64,000 nt of DNA from Albidovulum sp. (GTDB lineage: Bacteria; Pseudomonadota; Alphaproteobacteria; Rhodobacterales; Rhodobacteraceae): NCBI GenBank assembly GCA_028823855.1, contig JAPPFL010000018.1, forward strand, positions 1-64,000, in the 5' to 3' direction. Made by a program: the position numbers and the translations under genes. Shown here piece by piece: positions 1-8,235 of the stretch (its first letter is position 1; every line of letters starts with the position of its first letter). Below the pieces are notes generated by a model. It searched no databases and was not told where the DNA came from. It was given only the letters and a program-made list of their open reading frames with translations.

Positions 1-141
1 TGTGCCGTCCCCGCCATTGTGGCACAAGAAATTCCTTAAAGCAACAGTATTGCGCTTAAGCCAATTTTCGACGTGAGTTTTGACAAATCCACAACGCATC
101 AATATGTATAAATTCAGTTGAATTACGTAAAGGCAATTCAG

Positions 142-2520
142 ATGAATGTCTCGCCTCCCAAGCACTCGGGTGATCCGCTTCACCGCGTGAAGGCATTGCA
201 GGTCTCCGGTATCGCGCTGCTTGCAGCAATTATGGTTGTTTGGTCGGGAGTTTCTTTTGCTCAAACATATTCATACTCATCGGTAGTCGTAGAGGGCAAC
301 AAGCGAATCGGCGACGAGAGCGTTTTGAGATTTGCCCGCCTCCAGGAGTCCGGCGTTGCGACTGCGGCTGATCTTAGCGCGGCATTTCAAGGCATTGCTT
401 CATCGGAATTGTTCGAGGACGTGTCGATTGTGCCGGGCGGCGGCCGAATTCTTATCTCGGTAACCGAATTGCCAATTGTCAATGTCATAAACATTGAAGG
501 AAATAGGCGGTTCACGGATGAAATCCTGATTCAGGCTGTTAGGTCGCGGCCGCAGCACGTCTACAATGCGTCGCAGGCCGAAAGCGACGCGACCGCCATT
601 GCGGAAGTTTATAGGGCAGCGGGCCGATTCGCCGCCATCGTAACGCCGAAGATAATTCCGCGCCCTGAAAACCGGGTCGATCTCGTTTTTGAAGTATTCG
701 AGGGCGATGTCGTCGAAGTTGAGCGAATCAGTTTTGTCGGCAACAGGGCGTTTTCGGAAAGGCGTCTGCGTTCCGTTCTTGAATCGAAGCAAGCCGGATT
801 CCTCCGAACATTTGTGCAGGGCGACACGTTTCTTGCCGAAAGGATCGATTTCGACAAGACCGCATTGCGCGACTACTATTTTTCCCGCGGGTATGTGGAT
901 TTCGTAATCAATTCAGTGGCAGTCGAAATGTCGCGGGAACGCGACGCGTTCTTCATAACGTTCAACGTAACCGAAGGCCGCCAGTACAGGTTCGGCAAAA
1001 TCACGATTACTAGCGAAATACCGGGTCTGAAACCGGGCATTTTCGCCGACCTTCTGCAAATTCCGCGCAGAGAAGTCTATACGCCGAAACTGGTCGAAGA
1101 AGCTATTATGCGTATGGAATTCCGCGCATCGCAGGAAGGATTAAGGTTTGTTCGCGTCTCGCCGGAATTCACTCGAATCGACGAAAATAGAACGCTGGAC
1201 ATTGATTTCAGGCTGGTGCGCGGTCCGCGAGTGTTCGTCGAAAGGATTGATATCCAAGGCAACACGCAAACCCTCGACAGCGTCATTAGGCGCCAATTCG
1301 AATTCGTTGAAGGCGATCCTCTCAACCCGAGAAAGGTAAGCGAGGCCAGCGATAGAATTCAAGCGCTAGGTTTCTTTTCGCAGGTCGAGGTCAATTCGAT
1401 TCCCGGATCGAGCCCCGACCAAGCCGTCGTGGCCGTAAATGTCGAAGAGCGATTGACGGGTTCATTGACTTTCGGGTTTAGCTACGCGACGGAGGATGGC
1501 CTTGCCGGGCAAATTACCCTGACTGAGAGGAATTTCCTAGGGCGGGGCCAGTATCTATCCTTGGATCTGTCCGGCGGAAGCAACAACAGGAATTATGCGG
1601 TAACTTTCGGGGAACCCGATTTCCTTGATAGAGATATCGATTTGTCGCTGACCCTAGGGCAGCGCAATACGAGCGGCCTTGGCCAGTATTTCGACGCGAC
1701 TAGGTTCACTTTGGGCGTGGCGGCGGAGTTTCCCCTCAGTGAAAGGGGCAGGCTTGGCGTGAATACTTCATTCAACAATTACAAAATGGGCCCGCCTTCG
1801 ATTTTCTCGTCCCACCAAATCTATAGGGAAAGACAGCGCGGCGCGGACACAACGGGCGTTCTCGGCTACAGCTATTCCTTTGATACGCGCCGCTCGGGCA
1901 TCGGAGAGGATTCCGTCTACTTTTTCAGGGTAGGGCAGGAATTGGCACTAAGAGAAAGCAGCTTAGGCTACGTTAGATCGACAGGCCTAGCGGCGGCTCA
2001 GACTTCGATTTTTGAGGACGCAATTACATTGTCCGCTGAATTCGAAGCCGGCAATCTTTCTATGCTCCAGGGCGATAGCCGGTATCATGACCGGTTTTTC
2101 TTTCATTCCGGGATTTTTCGCGGATTTCGACGGGCGGGAATTGGACCTAGGGATCTCGCTCCCGTCAACCAGGACGCGTTAGGCGGAATGAACTTCGCGG
2201 TTGCGCGGCTCGAGGCGCAGTTTCCGCTGGGAATTGCGGAGGAAGTCGGAATGCGCGGCGGCTTATTTTTCGATGTCGGCACCCTTTGGGAGCTGGACGA
2301 CACTTCGGGCGGTCGCATTTCGGGCATTACGCAATCCGGCGACCTCGTCGTCTTTCCTTCCGCGGTCGACGATGCGGCCAAGCTTCGGTCCGCTGCGGGC
2401 GTATCCTTGATCTGGGATACATTTCTCGGTCCGCTGCGATTCAATTTCAGCAGGGCAATTCAAAAAGAAGACTACGATTTAACCCAGGACTTCGAATTCA
2501 CGATCGCTACGCGATTCTAG
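142..2520 (+). CDS. bamA: Outer membrane protein assembly factor BamA
   Basis: BamA is the central subunit of the BAM complex, which folds and inserts beta-barrel proteins into the outer membrane. The product from ATG 142 is 792 residues, the usual length. A hydrophobic signal peptide lies near residues 15-44 and ends in a SFAQ-type cleavage region. Five POTRA-like repeats follow to about residue 390, with recurring I-x-G-N-x-R/x motifs such as VEGNKRIGD, IEGNRRF, FVGNRAF and IQGNTQT. The C-terminal barrel contains the loop-6 motif FRGF (residues 659-662, the VRGF-like signature) and ends in phenylalanine, as expected for a beta-signal. An in-frame TTG at 118 has no ribosome site, whereas AAGG lies about 8 nt before ATG 142, so the ATG is preferred. 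It heads the lipid A and envelope cluster. Identity is very secure. Confidence 0.96.
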   Translation: MNVSPPKHSGDPLHRVKALQVSGIALLAAIMVVWSGVSFAQTYSYSSVVVEGNKRIGDESVLRFARLQESGVATAADLSAAFQGIASSELFEDVSIVPGGGRILISVTELPIVNVINIEGNRRFTDEILIQAVRSRPQHVYNASQAESDATAIAEVYRAAGRFAAIVTPKIIPRPENRVDLVFEVFEGDVVEVERISFVGNRAFSERRLRSVLESKQAGFLRTFVQGDTFLAERIDFDKTALRDYYFSRGYVDFVINSVAVEMSRERDAFFITFNVTEGRQYRFGKITITSEIPGLKPGIFADLLQIPRREVYTPKLVEEAIMRMEFRASQEGLRFVRVSPEFTRIDENRTLDIDFRLVRGPRVFVERIDIQGNTQTLDSVIRRQFEFVEGDPLNPRKVSEASDRIQALGFFSQVEVNSIPGSSPDQAVVAVNVEERLTGSLTFGFSYATEDGLAGQITLTERNFLGRGQYLSLDLSGGSNNRNYAVTFGEPDFLDRDIDLSLTLGQRNTSGLGQYFDATRFTLGVAAEFPLSERGRLGVNTSFNNYKMGPPSIFSSHQIYRERQRGADTTGVLGYSYSFDTRRSGIGEDSVYFFRVGQELALRESSLGYVRSTGLAAAQTSIFEDAITLSAEFEAGNLSMLQGDSRYHDRFFFHSGIFRGFRRAGIGPRDLAPVNQDALGGMNFAVARLEAQFPLGIAEEVGMRGGLFFDVGTLWELDDTSGGRISGITQSGDLVVFPSAVDDAAKLRSAAGVSLIWDTFLGPLRFNFSRAIQKEDYDLTQDFEFTIATRF

Positions 2521-2523
2521 GAG

Positions 2524-3237
2524 ATGCGGTCACCGCTTGCGCTTCTTGCCGCTGCCGCAATCATTGCCTGCTCGGCGCGGGCGCAGCCGGTAGCGCCTCA
2601 GGAATTCGATCTGGGCAGCTTCGGAGTCCTTCCCCAGAGGATCGGCGTAGTAGATTTGAATTTGCTGTTTCTAAGGTCGCATTTCGGGTCTCGCGCACTG
2701 AGGGAAAGAAGCGAAGCCGGAATTGCAATTCAAGCGAACAACGACACTATTACGGAAATGCTGATCAAGGCGGAAAACGACATTGCAGAGCAAAAGACCC
2801 GATTGACGAATGCAGGGTTCGAAGTCCTGCGAAGCGAATTCGATGCGGTCGTCGAGTGCATCCGGGTCGATCGCAAGGAAAAAAGCAGGCTGTGGAAGGA
2901 GTGGTTCGAGCGGCAAAGGGAGGGATTTATTGAGTTTGCGCTAAACAATATTCAATGGATACTTCCAGGGGTCGATATTGTGCTACCGAAATCGAGCGTC
3001 GTTGCCTATAGAAGCGATTTGGACGTGACTGGTTTGGCGGTGGAGTTCATAAACGACACGTTGGAAGCTGATCCTGAACTTGTGCAATTCGATTCAGTTT
3101 TTCGATATGTCGGCATTTCGGAACAGAACGAATTGCTCGCCAACTACCAGATTACATGCGGCGGCCCGGAAATTGTATCGGGCGGCCTCGCGGCCGGTCG
3201 AAACTCCGATTCCGTCGATCAAGCCGAATTCGAATAG
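2524..3237 (+). CDS. OmpH/Skp-family periplasmic chaperone
   Basis: This is a 237-residue secreted protein starting 3 nt after bamA. Residues 1-20 form a short signal peptide (MRSPLALLAAAA core, ending ARA-Q). The block IGVVDLNLLFLRSHFG near residue 40 is the start of the OmpH/Skp fold, followed by a charged stretch (residues about 60-140) able to form the long helical tentacles of Skp. Skp holds unfolded outer-membrane proteins in the periplasm and hands them to BamA, which fits the position. It is longer than E. coli Skp (about 160 residues); the extra C-terminal 70 residues are not recognised. The AGGAG before the start touches the ATG, which is unusually close, but the signal peptide supports this start. 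Confidence 0.8.
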   Translation: MRSPLALLAAAAIIACSARAQPVAPQEFDLGSFGVLPQRIGVVDLNLLFLRSHFGSRALRERSEAGIAIQANNDTITEMLIKAENDIAEQKTRLTNAGFEVLRSEFDAVVECIRVDRKEKSRLWKEWFERQREGFIEFALNNIQWILPGVDIVLPKSSVVAYRSDLDVTGLAVEFINDTLEADPELVQFDSVFRYVGISEQNELLANYQITCGGPEIVSGGLAAGRNSDSVDQAEFE

Positions 3238-3356
3238 TCGACTGCCACTCAATTCGATGAATGTCGTCAAGCAGGCTTGCCCGGTTCTTGTCCGGCTGGT
3301 AGTGGCGCGTCGTATTTGCGAACTAGCGTCCGGATAATCTCTAGGAGCCTCCGCCG

Positions 3357-3839
3357 ATGACAGAAACTGTAGATTCATCTCTGCCCTCAGCCGACATCGG
3401 TTTGATCAAGCGAATGATTCCGCACAGATACCCGTTTCTGCTTATCGACAAGGTCGTCAATATGGTCGCGGATAAAGGGGCGCTGGGCATCAAGAATGTA
3501 ACGGTTAACGAACCGTACTTCGAGGGCCATTTTCCAAGCAAGCCGATCATGCCGGGCGTATCGATCATTGAGTCAATGGCACAAACCGCAGCGGTTCTCG
3601 TAGTTTATTCAATGAATATGACAGACAGAGAACTGAGCGTGTACCTCCTGTCCGTCGACAACGCACGCTTTCGCCAGATGGTCGTTCCAGGCGACATTCT
3701 ATACTTGCCGGTTTCGGTAATTCGCGGTCGAGGGCGAATTTGGAAATTCAGCTGCGAGGCAAAAGTTGAAGGCAAGGTCGTCTCGTCGGCTGAAATTACC
3801 GCTGCGTGGCAACTAAACGAGGCGGGCAAAGAAACGTGA
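3357..3839 (+). CDS. fabZ: 3-hydroxyacyl-ACP dehydratase FabZ
   Basis: FabZ removes water from (3R)-hydroxyacyl-ACP in type II fatty acid synthesis, competing with LpxA for the 3-hydroxyacyl-ACP that feeds lipid A. The 160-residue hot-dog-fold protein carries IPHRYPFLLID at residues 21-31. Its catalytic pair is His58 (GHFP) and Glu72 (PGVSIIE), spaced 14 apart as in E. coli FabZ. AGGAG lies about 9 nt before the ATG. It overlaps lpxA by 4 bp (GTGA). The 119 bp between skp and fabZ is where lpxD normally sits in this cluster; here lpxD lies at 61680-62735. Confidence 0.95.
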   Translation: MTETVDSSLPSADIGLIKRMIPHRYPFLLIDKVVNMVADKGALGIKNVTVNEPYFEGHFPSKPIMPGVSIIESMAQTAAVLVVYSMNMTDRELSVYLLSVDNARFRQMVVPGDILYLPVSVIRGRGRIWKFSCEAKVEGKVVSSAEITAAWQLNEAGKET

Positions 3840-4636
3840 ACATTCATCCCAGCGCTTCGATTCATCGCACGGCAATCGTCGAAGATGGAGCGATCGTCGA
3901 AGCAAACGTGAGCGTCGGACCGTTTGCATTCATAGGAAGCGATGTCGTGCTACGCGAGGGCGTGGCGGTAAAATCGCATTGCGTTATCAAGGGATGGACG
4001 GAAATCGGCGAATTGACGGAGATATTTCCGTTTGCCGCCATCGGCGATGCCCCGCAGGATTTGAAGTATAGGGGCGAAAGAACCCGCCTGATCATCGGAG
4101 CGAGAAACTGTATCCGAGAAGGCGTAACGATGAACACGGGCACTACGGGAGGCCGGGGAATCACTCGGGTAGGAAGCGATTGCCTTTTTATGACGGGTTC
4201 GCACGTGGGACACGATTCTATCGTTGGAAATCGAGTAATCATGGCAAATCAAGCCGCGCTCGGCGGGCACTGCGTAGTTGAGGATTTCGCGGTCATCAGC
4301 GGCCTGTCCGGCGTGCACCAGTTCGCTCGCGTCGGGCGCAGCGCATTCGTCGGCGCGCTCACATTCGTGGACCGGGATGTCATTCCCTTCACCCAGGTTC
4401 AGGGATCTCCGGGCAAGCTACGAGGCGTGAACTTGATCGGGTTGCGGCGCCGGCAAATCACGACGAAAGAAATACAAGAGGTCAAGACGGCGTATCGCGC
4501 ATTGTTCGGGCCCGGAGAACTGGTTTTTCAGCAGCGTATTTCCAAGCTTGCGGCGGCCGGCCCGCACTGCGACTGCGTCAACCGCATTTTGGAGTTCGTC
4601 AACGAGAATACCAAGAGAAAATACATGAAGCCATGA
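3836..4636 (+). CDS. lpxA: UDP-N-acetylglucosamine O-acyltransferase LpxA
   Basis: LpxA transfers 3-hydroxyacyl chains from ACP to the 3-OH of UDP-GlcNAc, the first step of lipid A synthesis, in the cytoplasm. The 266-residue product is a left-handed beta-helix made of hexapeptide repeats (such as ASIHRTAIVEDGAIVEANVS) with the catalytic His126 in SHVGHD, matching E. coli His125. The C-terminal helical part (GLRRRQITTKEIQEVKTAYRAL) is also typical. The GTG at 3836 overlaps the fabZ stop and gives the usual length and N-terminus (NIHPSASI). A start about 10 codons upstream would run deep into fabZ. It is translationally coupled to lpxI by ATGA. Confidence 0.96.
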   Translation: MNIHPSASIHRTAIVEDGAIVEANVSVGPFAFIGSDVVLREGVAVKSHCVIKGWTEIGELTEIFPFAAIGDAPQDLKYRGERTRLIIGARNCIREGVTMNTGTTGGRGITRVGSDCLFMTGSHVGHDSIVGNRVIMANQAALGGHCVVEDFAVISGLSGVHQFARVGRSAFVGALTFVDRDVIPFTQVQGSPGKLRGVNLIGLRRRQITTKEIQEVKTAYRALFGPGELVFQQRISKLAAAGPHCDCVNRILEFVNENTKRKYMKP

Positions 4637-5469
4637 CGGCTCTGTCGCTTAAAAATCGCACTGGCGGCAAAATCGCGATTTTTGCCGGCGATGGCTCACT
4701 TCCTCGGCTGCTCGCGAATAGACTCGAATCCGCGGGGGCCGCAATTCGATTTGCCGCGCTGGAAGGGCGCGTGCCGGAGTGGCTCGCTGGCCGAGAAACA
4801 ACGCTGGTCACGCTCCAAAACTACATATCCAAGTACGTAGAACTCTACGAGGACGGCTGCCGCACGGCAGTCTTCGCAGGCGGCATCGGCCGTCCGCAGA
4901 TGCTCAGCGGCGATGCAGAGGTTCCGGTCGACCTGGAATCCGGCGACGATGCCATGGTTCGGAAATTTATCGAAATGCTGGAGGCGATCGGTTTCGCCGT
5001 CGTCGGAGCGCACGAATTTCTGCCCGATCTGCTAGCCGGCGCGGGCATATTGACTGACATGGCTCCAGAAGCGAAAGAACTCCGCGACGCGGCTCACGCC
5101 GCCCGAATCGTCCATGCCTTGGGTTTTTTCGACGTTGGGCAGGCCGCGGTCGTGGCGCAGGGAATATGCCTGGGCGTAGAAACCGTCCAAGGAACCGACC
5201 ATCTCGTTCTGGCTTCGGGCGAAGCCAGGAGGCTCCTTCCGAATCCCGCCCGCAGGTCCGGCGTGCTTTACAAGGCGCCAAAGCCCGAACAGGACTTGCG
5301 CTTAGATTTTCCGGCAATCGGCCCCGAGACGGCATCGAACGTCGCCAAAGCGGGATTGGCTGGAATCGCGATCGAAGCGAACGGCGTCATGATCCTAGAC
5401 AGGGCGGAAACCGTAAGGCTGGCGAACGAAGCACGTCTATTCATCTGGTCGCGAAACGCGGACGCGTGA
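4633..5469 (+). CDS. lpxI: UDP-2,3-diacylglucosamine pyrophosphatase LpxI
   Basis: LpxI cleaves UDP-2,3-diacylglucosamine to lipid X and UMP, the fourth step of lipid A synthesis. It replaces LpxH in alphaproteobacteria and is the former DUF1009 family. The 278-residue protein has the N-terminal half (KIAIFAGDGSLP) and the C-terminal catalytic half with GAGILTDMAP near residue 140 and KAPKPEQDLRLDFPAIG near residue 215, the region holding the metal-binding aspartates of the family. It overlaps lpxA and lpxB by 4 bp each, so the three are almost surely co-translated. Confidence 0.95.
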   Translation: MTALSLKNRTGGKIAIFAGDGSLPRLLANRLESAGAAIRFAALEGRVPEWLAGRETTLVTLQNYISKYVELYEDGCRTAVFAGGIGRPQMLSGDAEVPVDLESGDDAMVRKFIEMLEAIGFAVVGAHEFLPDLLAGAGILTDMAPEAKELRDAAHAARIVHALGFFDVGQAAVVAQGICLGVETVQGTDHLVLASGEARRLLPNPARRSGVLYKAPKPEQDLRLDFPAIGPETASNVAKAGLAGIAIEANGVMILDRAETVRLANEARLFIWSRNADA

Positions 5470-6644
5470 CAAGGCTCCGCCTTTTCCTTGTCGCCGGCGA
5501 GCCCTCGGGCGACCGCCTCGGAGCGGCGTTGATGGCAGGCTTTAGGAGCATCGGAGCCGAATGCGAATTCGGCGGTGTCGGGGGCCCGGCCATGCAGGCT
5601 GAAGGCTTGCAAAGCATCTTTCCCTTCAGCGATCTTTCGGTGATGGGTTTCGCCGAGGTTGTGCCCAAGCTGCCGCGGCTATTGGCGCGTCTCGGCGAGA
5701 CCGCGCGCGCCGTCGGCTCGTTCAAGCCGCACGCGCTAGTGACCATCGATAGCCCGGATTTTTGCCTGCGCGTCGCGGCGAAAGCGAAAAACGCCAATCC
5801 AGACCTGCTGGCTATTCAGTACGTCGCGCCTACCGTATGGGCCTGGAGGCCGTGGCGCGCCTCGAAACTCGCGCGAATATTTGATCACGTACTGGCGGTC
5901 TACCCGTTCGAACCCGGATTTCTTCGGCGCTACAACGTCGATTCGACATTCGTCGGGCATCCCGCTACCGAAATTCATGCTCCGTCCCAAGAGCGCGTGG
6001 AGGACCTAAAGCATGAACTTGCTATCGAAGAAGGCGAGCCGGTCGCGGCGATTCTACCGGGCTCCAGAAAATCCGAGGTCGCAAGGCTCGGTCCGGTTTT
6101 TGGGAATGCCCTAGGCTTGGCCGTTCGCGAGATTCCCGGAATTCGTCCAATCGTTCCGGCTGCGTTGCCGGTAGCGGAGTTGGTCGAGGACGTGGTGGAA
6201 GCTTGGCCGGTGAGAGCGACTGTGCTCGACCCTCGACACCACGGCGCCGAATTGGCGGAGACTCGAAAAATGTCGGCTCTAGCTTCCGCGTCGGCGGCGA
6301 TTGCCGCTTCGGGCACTGTTTCGATCGAGCTAGCCGCGGTCGCTACGCCGATGGTTATCGCCTACGACATGAATTGGTTGACGAGGCAGGCAATTGCGGC
6401 GCTTCTCAACGTCGAGTCGGTTTGCCTGGTCAATCTCGCGGCGGAGACAAAAGCGATACCGGAATGCCTCGGCCGAAATTGCCGTCCCGATGTTATCGCG
6501 CGAGAATTCGTTCGGCTGTTTCAGGATCCGCTCATTCGCGATCGGCAGCTACGGGCCTGCGAAGCGGCGTTGAAGCGGCTAGGGGCGGGCGAAGACCCGC
6601 CAGGCGAACGCGCGGCGCGCGTTATTGTCAATCTGATTCCGTGA
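5466..6644 (+). CDS. lpxB: Lipid A disaccharide synthase LpxB
   Basis: LpxB joins lipid X and UDP-2,3-diacylglucosamine to form the beta-1,6 lipid A disaccharide, a peripheral membrane GT-B enzyme (family GT19). From GTG 5466 the product is 392 residues, close to the E. coli length. It starts with TRLRLFLVAGEPSGDRLG, the family's N-terminal signature. QYVAPTVWAWRPWRA (near residue 120) and FVGHP (near residue 163) are conserved core motifs. The frame stays open upstream to 5166, but that part lies wholly inside lpxI in another frame; the GTGA overlap sets the start. Its 3' end overlaps the opposing ybaK-like gene by 17 bp. Confidence 0.95.
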   Translation: MTRLRLFLVAGEPSGDRLGAALMAGFRSIGAECEFGGVGGPAMQAEGLQSIFPFSDLSVMGFAEVVPKLPRLLARLGETARAVGSFKPHALVTIDSPDFCLRVAAKAKNANPDLLAIQYVAPTVWAWRPWRASKLARIFDHVLAVYPFEPGFLRRYNVDSTFVGHPATEIHAPSQERVEDLKHELAIEEGEPVAAILPGSRKSEVARLGPVFGNALGLAVREIPGIRPIVPAALPVAELVEDVVEAWPVRATVLDPRHHGAELAETRKMSALASASAAIAASGTVSIELAAVATPMVIAYDMNWLTRQAIAALLNVESVCLVNLAAETKAIPECLGRNCRPDVIAREFVRLFQDPLIRDRQLRACEAALKRLGAGEDPPGERAARVIVNLIP

Positions 6645-7104
6645 AGTCCGCGTCCGCAGCGCCCGCCAATCCTTTCAGGGAGCCGGGGTTCAGGCCGAAA
6701 ACATGACGAGGAGTTCCCGCGGCCGACCACACAATGTCAAAGTCGCTTAATCTCCGGTCAAAATACGCTATCGGCTTTTCCTTGTGCGCTATCGGCGCAA
6801 CGCCTCCGATAGCGAATCCGGTCTTGGCGCGCACGGAACCGGCATCGGCGCGGACCAAGTCGACGCCCGCCAATGCGCGCGCCTTTTCCATATCAACCAG
6901 ATTGCCTCCCGCCGTCAGGAAGAGCCAGTGCGATTTTCGGTCCGGCGCCAAAAGCACGATTGACTTCACGATTTGATCCAGTTTGCATCCGATTGAATTG
7001 GCGGCATCGCGAGCGGTCCTCGTTTCCGCCGCCATTTCGACAACCTTCGCTTCTATTTCCGCCGATTCCAGGAGATTCCGGACCCGATTAAGGCTACGGC
7101 TCAT
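6628..7104 (-). CDS. YbaK/EbsC-family aminoacyl-tRNA deacylase
   Basis: This 158-residue single-domain protein belongs to the YbaK/ProX editing family, which hydrolyses mischarged tRNA (such as Cys-tRNA-Pro) in trans. The fold is seen from DQIVKSIVLLA (residues about 43-53), through GVDLVRADAGSVRAKTGFAIGGVAPIAH (residues about 80-107), containing the TGFxxGGVxP motif of the active-site loop. The lysine that YbaK uses appears in IVKSIV. Which tRNA is edited cannot be told from sequence. It is convergent with lpxB and downstream of the TAXI-TRAP genes, 110 bp away, so it may or may not share their transcript. Confidence 0.88.
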   Translation of the reverse strand: MSRSLNRVRNLLESAEIEAKVVEMAAETRTARDAANSIGCKLDQIVKSIVLLAPDRKSHWLFLTAGGNLVDMEKARALAGVDLVRADAGSVRAKTGFAIGGVAPIAHKEKPIAYFDRRLSDFDIVWSAAGTPRHVFGLNPGSLKGLAGAADADFTESD

Positions 7105-7214
7105 GATTCATGGTCCATCGAACAGCGGAGCGGGCGAATGACGGAGCTCCAAATTCCTGATTCGGCTAGCCGGGCGACCGAACGCCGCCCGGCGGAAGCC
7201 TGAACAGGCGACAC

Positions 7215-8225
7215 TTATTTCAAGCTTTCCGGGATCGCTGCGCCGATTTCTTCGTAGTAGCGTCGCGCCCCGGGATGAAGAGGCAGGTTTTCGGCGACGA
7301 AAGCATCTTCGAGCCTGACACGGTTCAGGAATGGCGACGTCTTCCGGGCTTCGTCCAGGTTTTCCCAAAACGCCTTGGTAGCGGCGTAGACGAGGTCGTC
7401 TGACAAGTCCATGCGGGCCGTTACGCCGACGGTGGCGCCGAGCGTAAAGACATCGCCGTCGCTGGCAACGTTTTCGCCGTAGATTCCTCCCGGGATAACG
7501 CTGAGCTTTCGGCCGAGCACCCTGGTCGGCGCCAAGGTTTCATCGGATGCGCTGTCGACCTGTTCCTTGGTAAGGCCGATGATGCGCAATTCGCTCGTAA
7601 GCGCAAGCTGCTCGACCTGAGGGAAGGGCGGGATGCCGCCGTTGACATAGACATCGAACTGTCGGTCCTGGAAGCCTTGCAGCGCCGCGCCCCAGGACGC
7701 CTTTACGTTTTCGTAGTCTTCGCCGGCCTTCATGCCCGTAGTTGCTTCGACCCATTGGTGAGCGGCATTCCACGCTCCTCCTCCGGGCGGTCCGAGAAAG
7801 ACCTTCTTTCCTCGAAGGTCTTCCAGCGTCGTTATCCCGCTGTCCTCGTAGGCAAGGACATGGTAGGCGCCGTAAGGAAACCAGAACACCAAACCGGCAT
7901 TCTTGGCGAGTTCCGGCGCGTTTTCGAGTTTCTGGTACATGGCTTTGCCGGCGGACATGAACATGTAAACCGCCGGAGAAGTCATAACCAGATCGAGTTT
8001 TCCCTGAGCCATTTCAACTATGTGCTTCGTTGCAGCACCGGTTGCGTCGACCGATATCTCGACCTCGTCCTGGTTGCTGTTAACAATGCTCGCCATGGAC
8101 GTCATGACAAGATAGGCGGATGAGCCAGGCGCGATCGTCGCCATGCGCAGTCGTTCCTGCGCGCCGGCCGCCGCCGCGAATACGGCTACCGCCGCGAAGA
8201 AGCCGAGTTTTCTAAAGAATTTCAT
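7215..8225 (-). CDS. TAXI-family TRAP transporter solute-binding protein
   Basis: This 336-residue periplasmic binding protein of the TAXI type captures a solute for the membrane TRAP permease encoded just upstream. A signal peptide covers residues 1-22 (KLGFFAAVAVFAAAAGAQ). The mature part begins RLRMATIAPGSSAYLVMTSMA, the usual TAXI start, and includes GAATKHIVEMAQGKLDLVMTSP around residue 65 and FLGPPGGGAWNAA around residue 143. TAXI proteins have no common substrate; dicarboxylates and glutamate-like solutes are known for some. The gene follows the fused permease by 10 bp, so they form one transport operon. Confidence 0.9.
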   Translation of the reverse strand: MKFFRKLGFFAAVAVFAAAAGAQERLRMATIAPGSSAYLVMTSMASIVNSNQDEVEISVDATGAATKHIVEMAQGKLDLVMTSPAVYMFMSAGKAMYQKLENAPELAKNAGLVFWFPYGAYHVLAYEDSGITTLEDLRGKKVFLGPPGGGAWNAAHQWVEATTGMKAGEDYENVKASWGAALQGFQDRQFDVYVNGGIPPFPQVEQLALTSELRIIGLTKEQVDSASDETLAPTRVLGRKLSVIPGGIYGENVASDGDVFTLGATVGVTARMDLSDDLVYAATKAFWENLDEARKTSPFLNRVRLEDAFVAENLPLHPGARRYYEEIGAAIPESLK

Positions 8226-8235
8226 CTATTGTCCT

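Noticed and set aside
118-141. TTG start for bamA
   Set aside because: No ribosome site before it; ATG 142 is preceded by AAGG at proper spacing.
5166-5465. Upstream extension of the lpxB frame
   Set aside because: Lies inside lpxI in another frame; the GTGA overlap and family N-terminus set the start at 5466.
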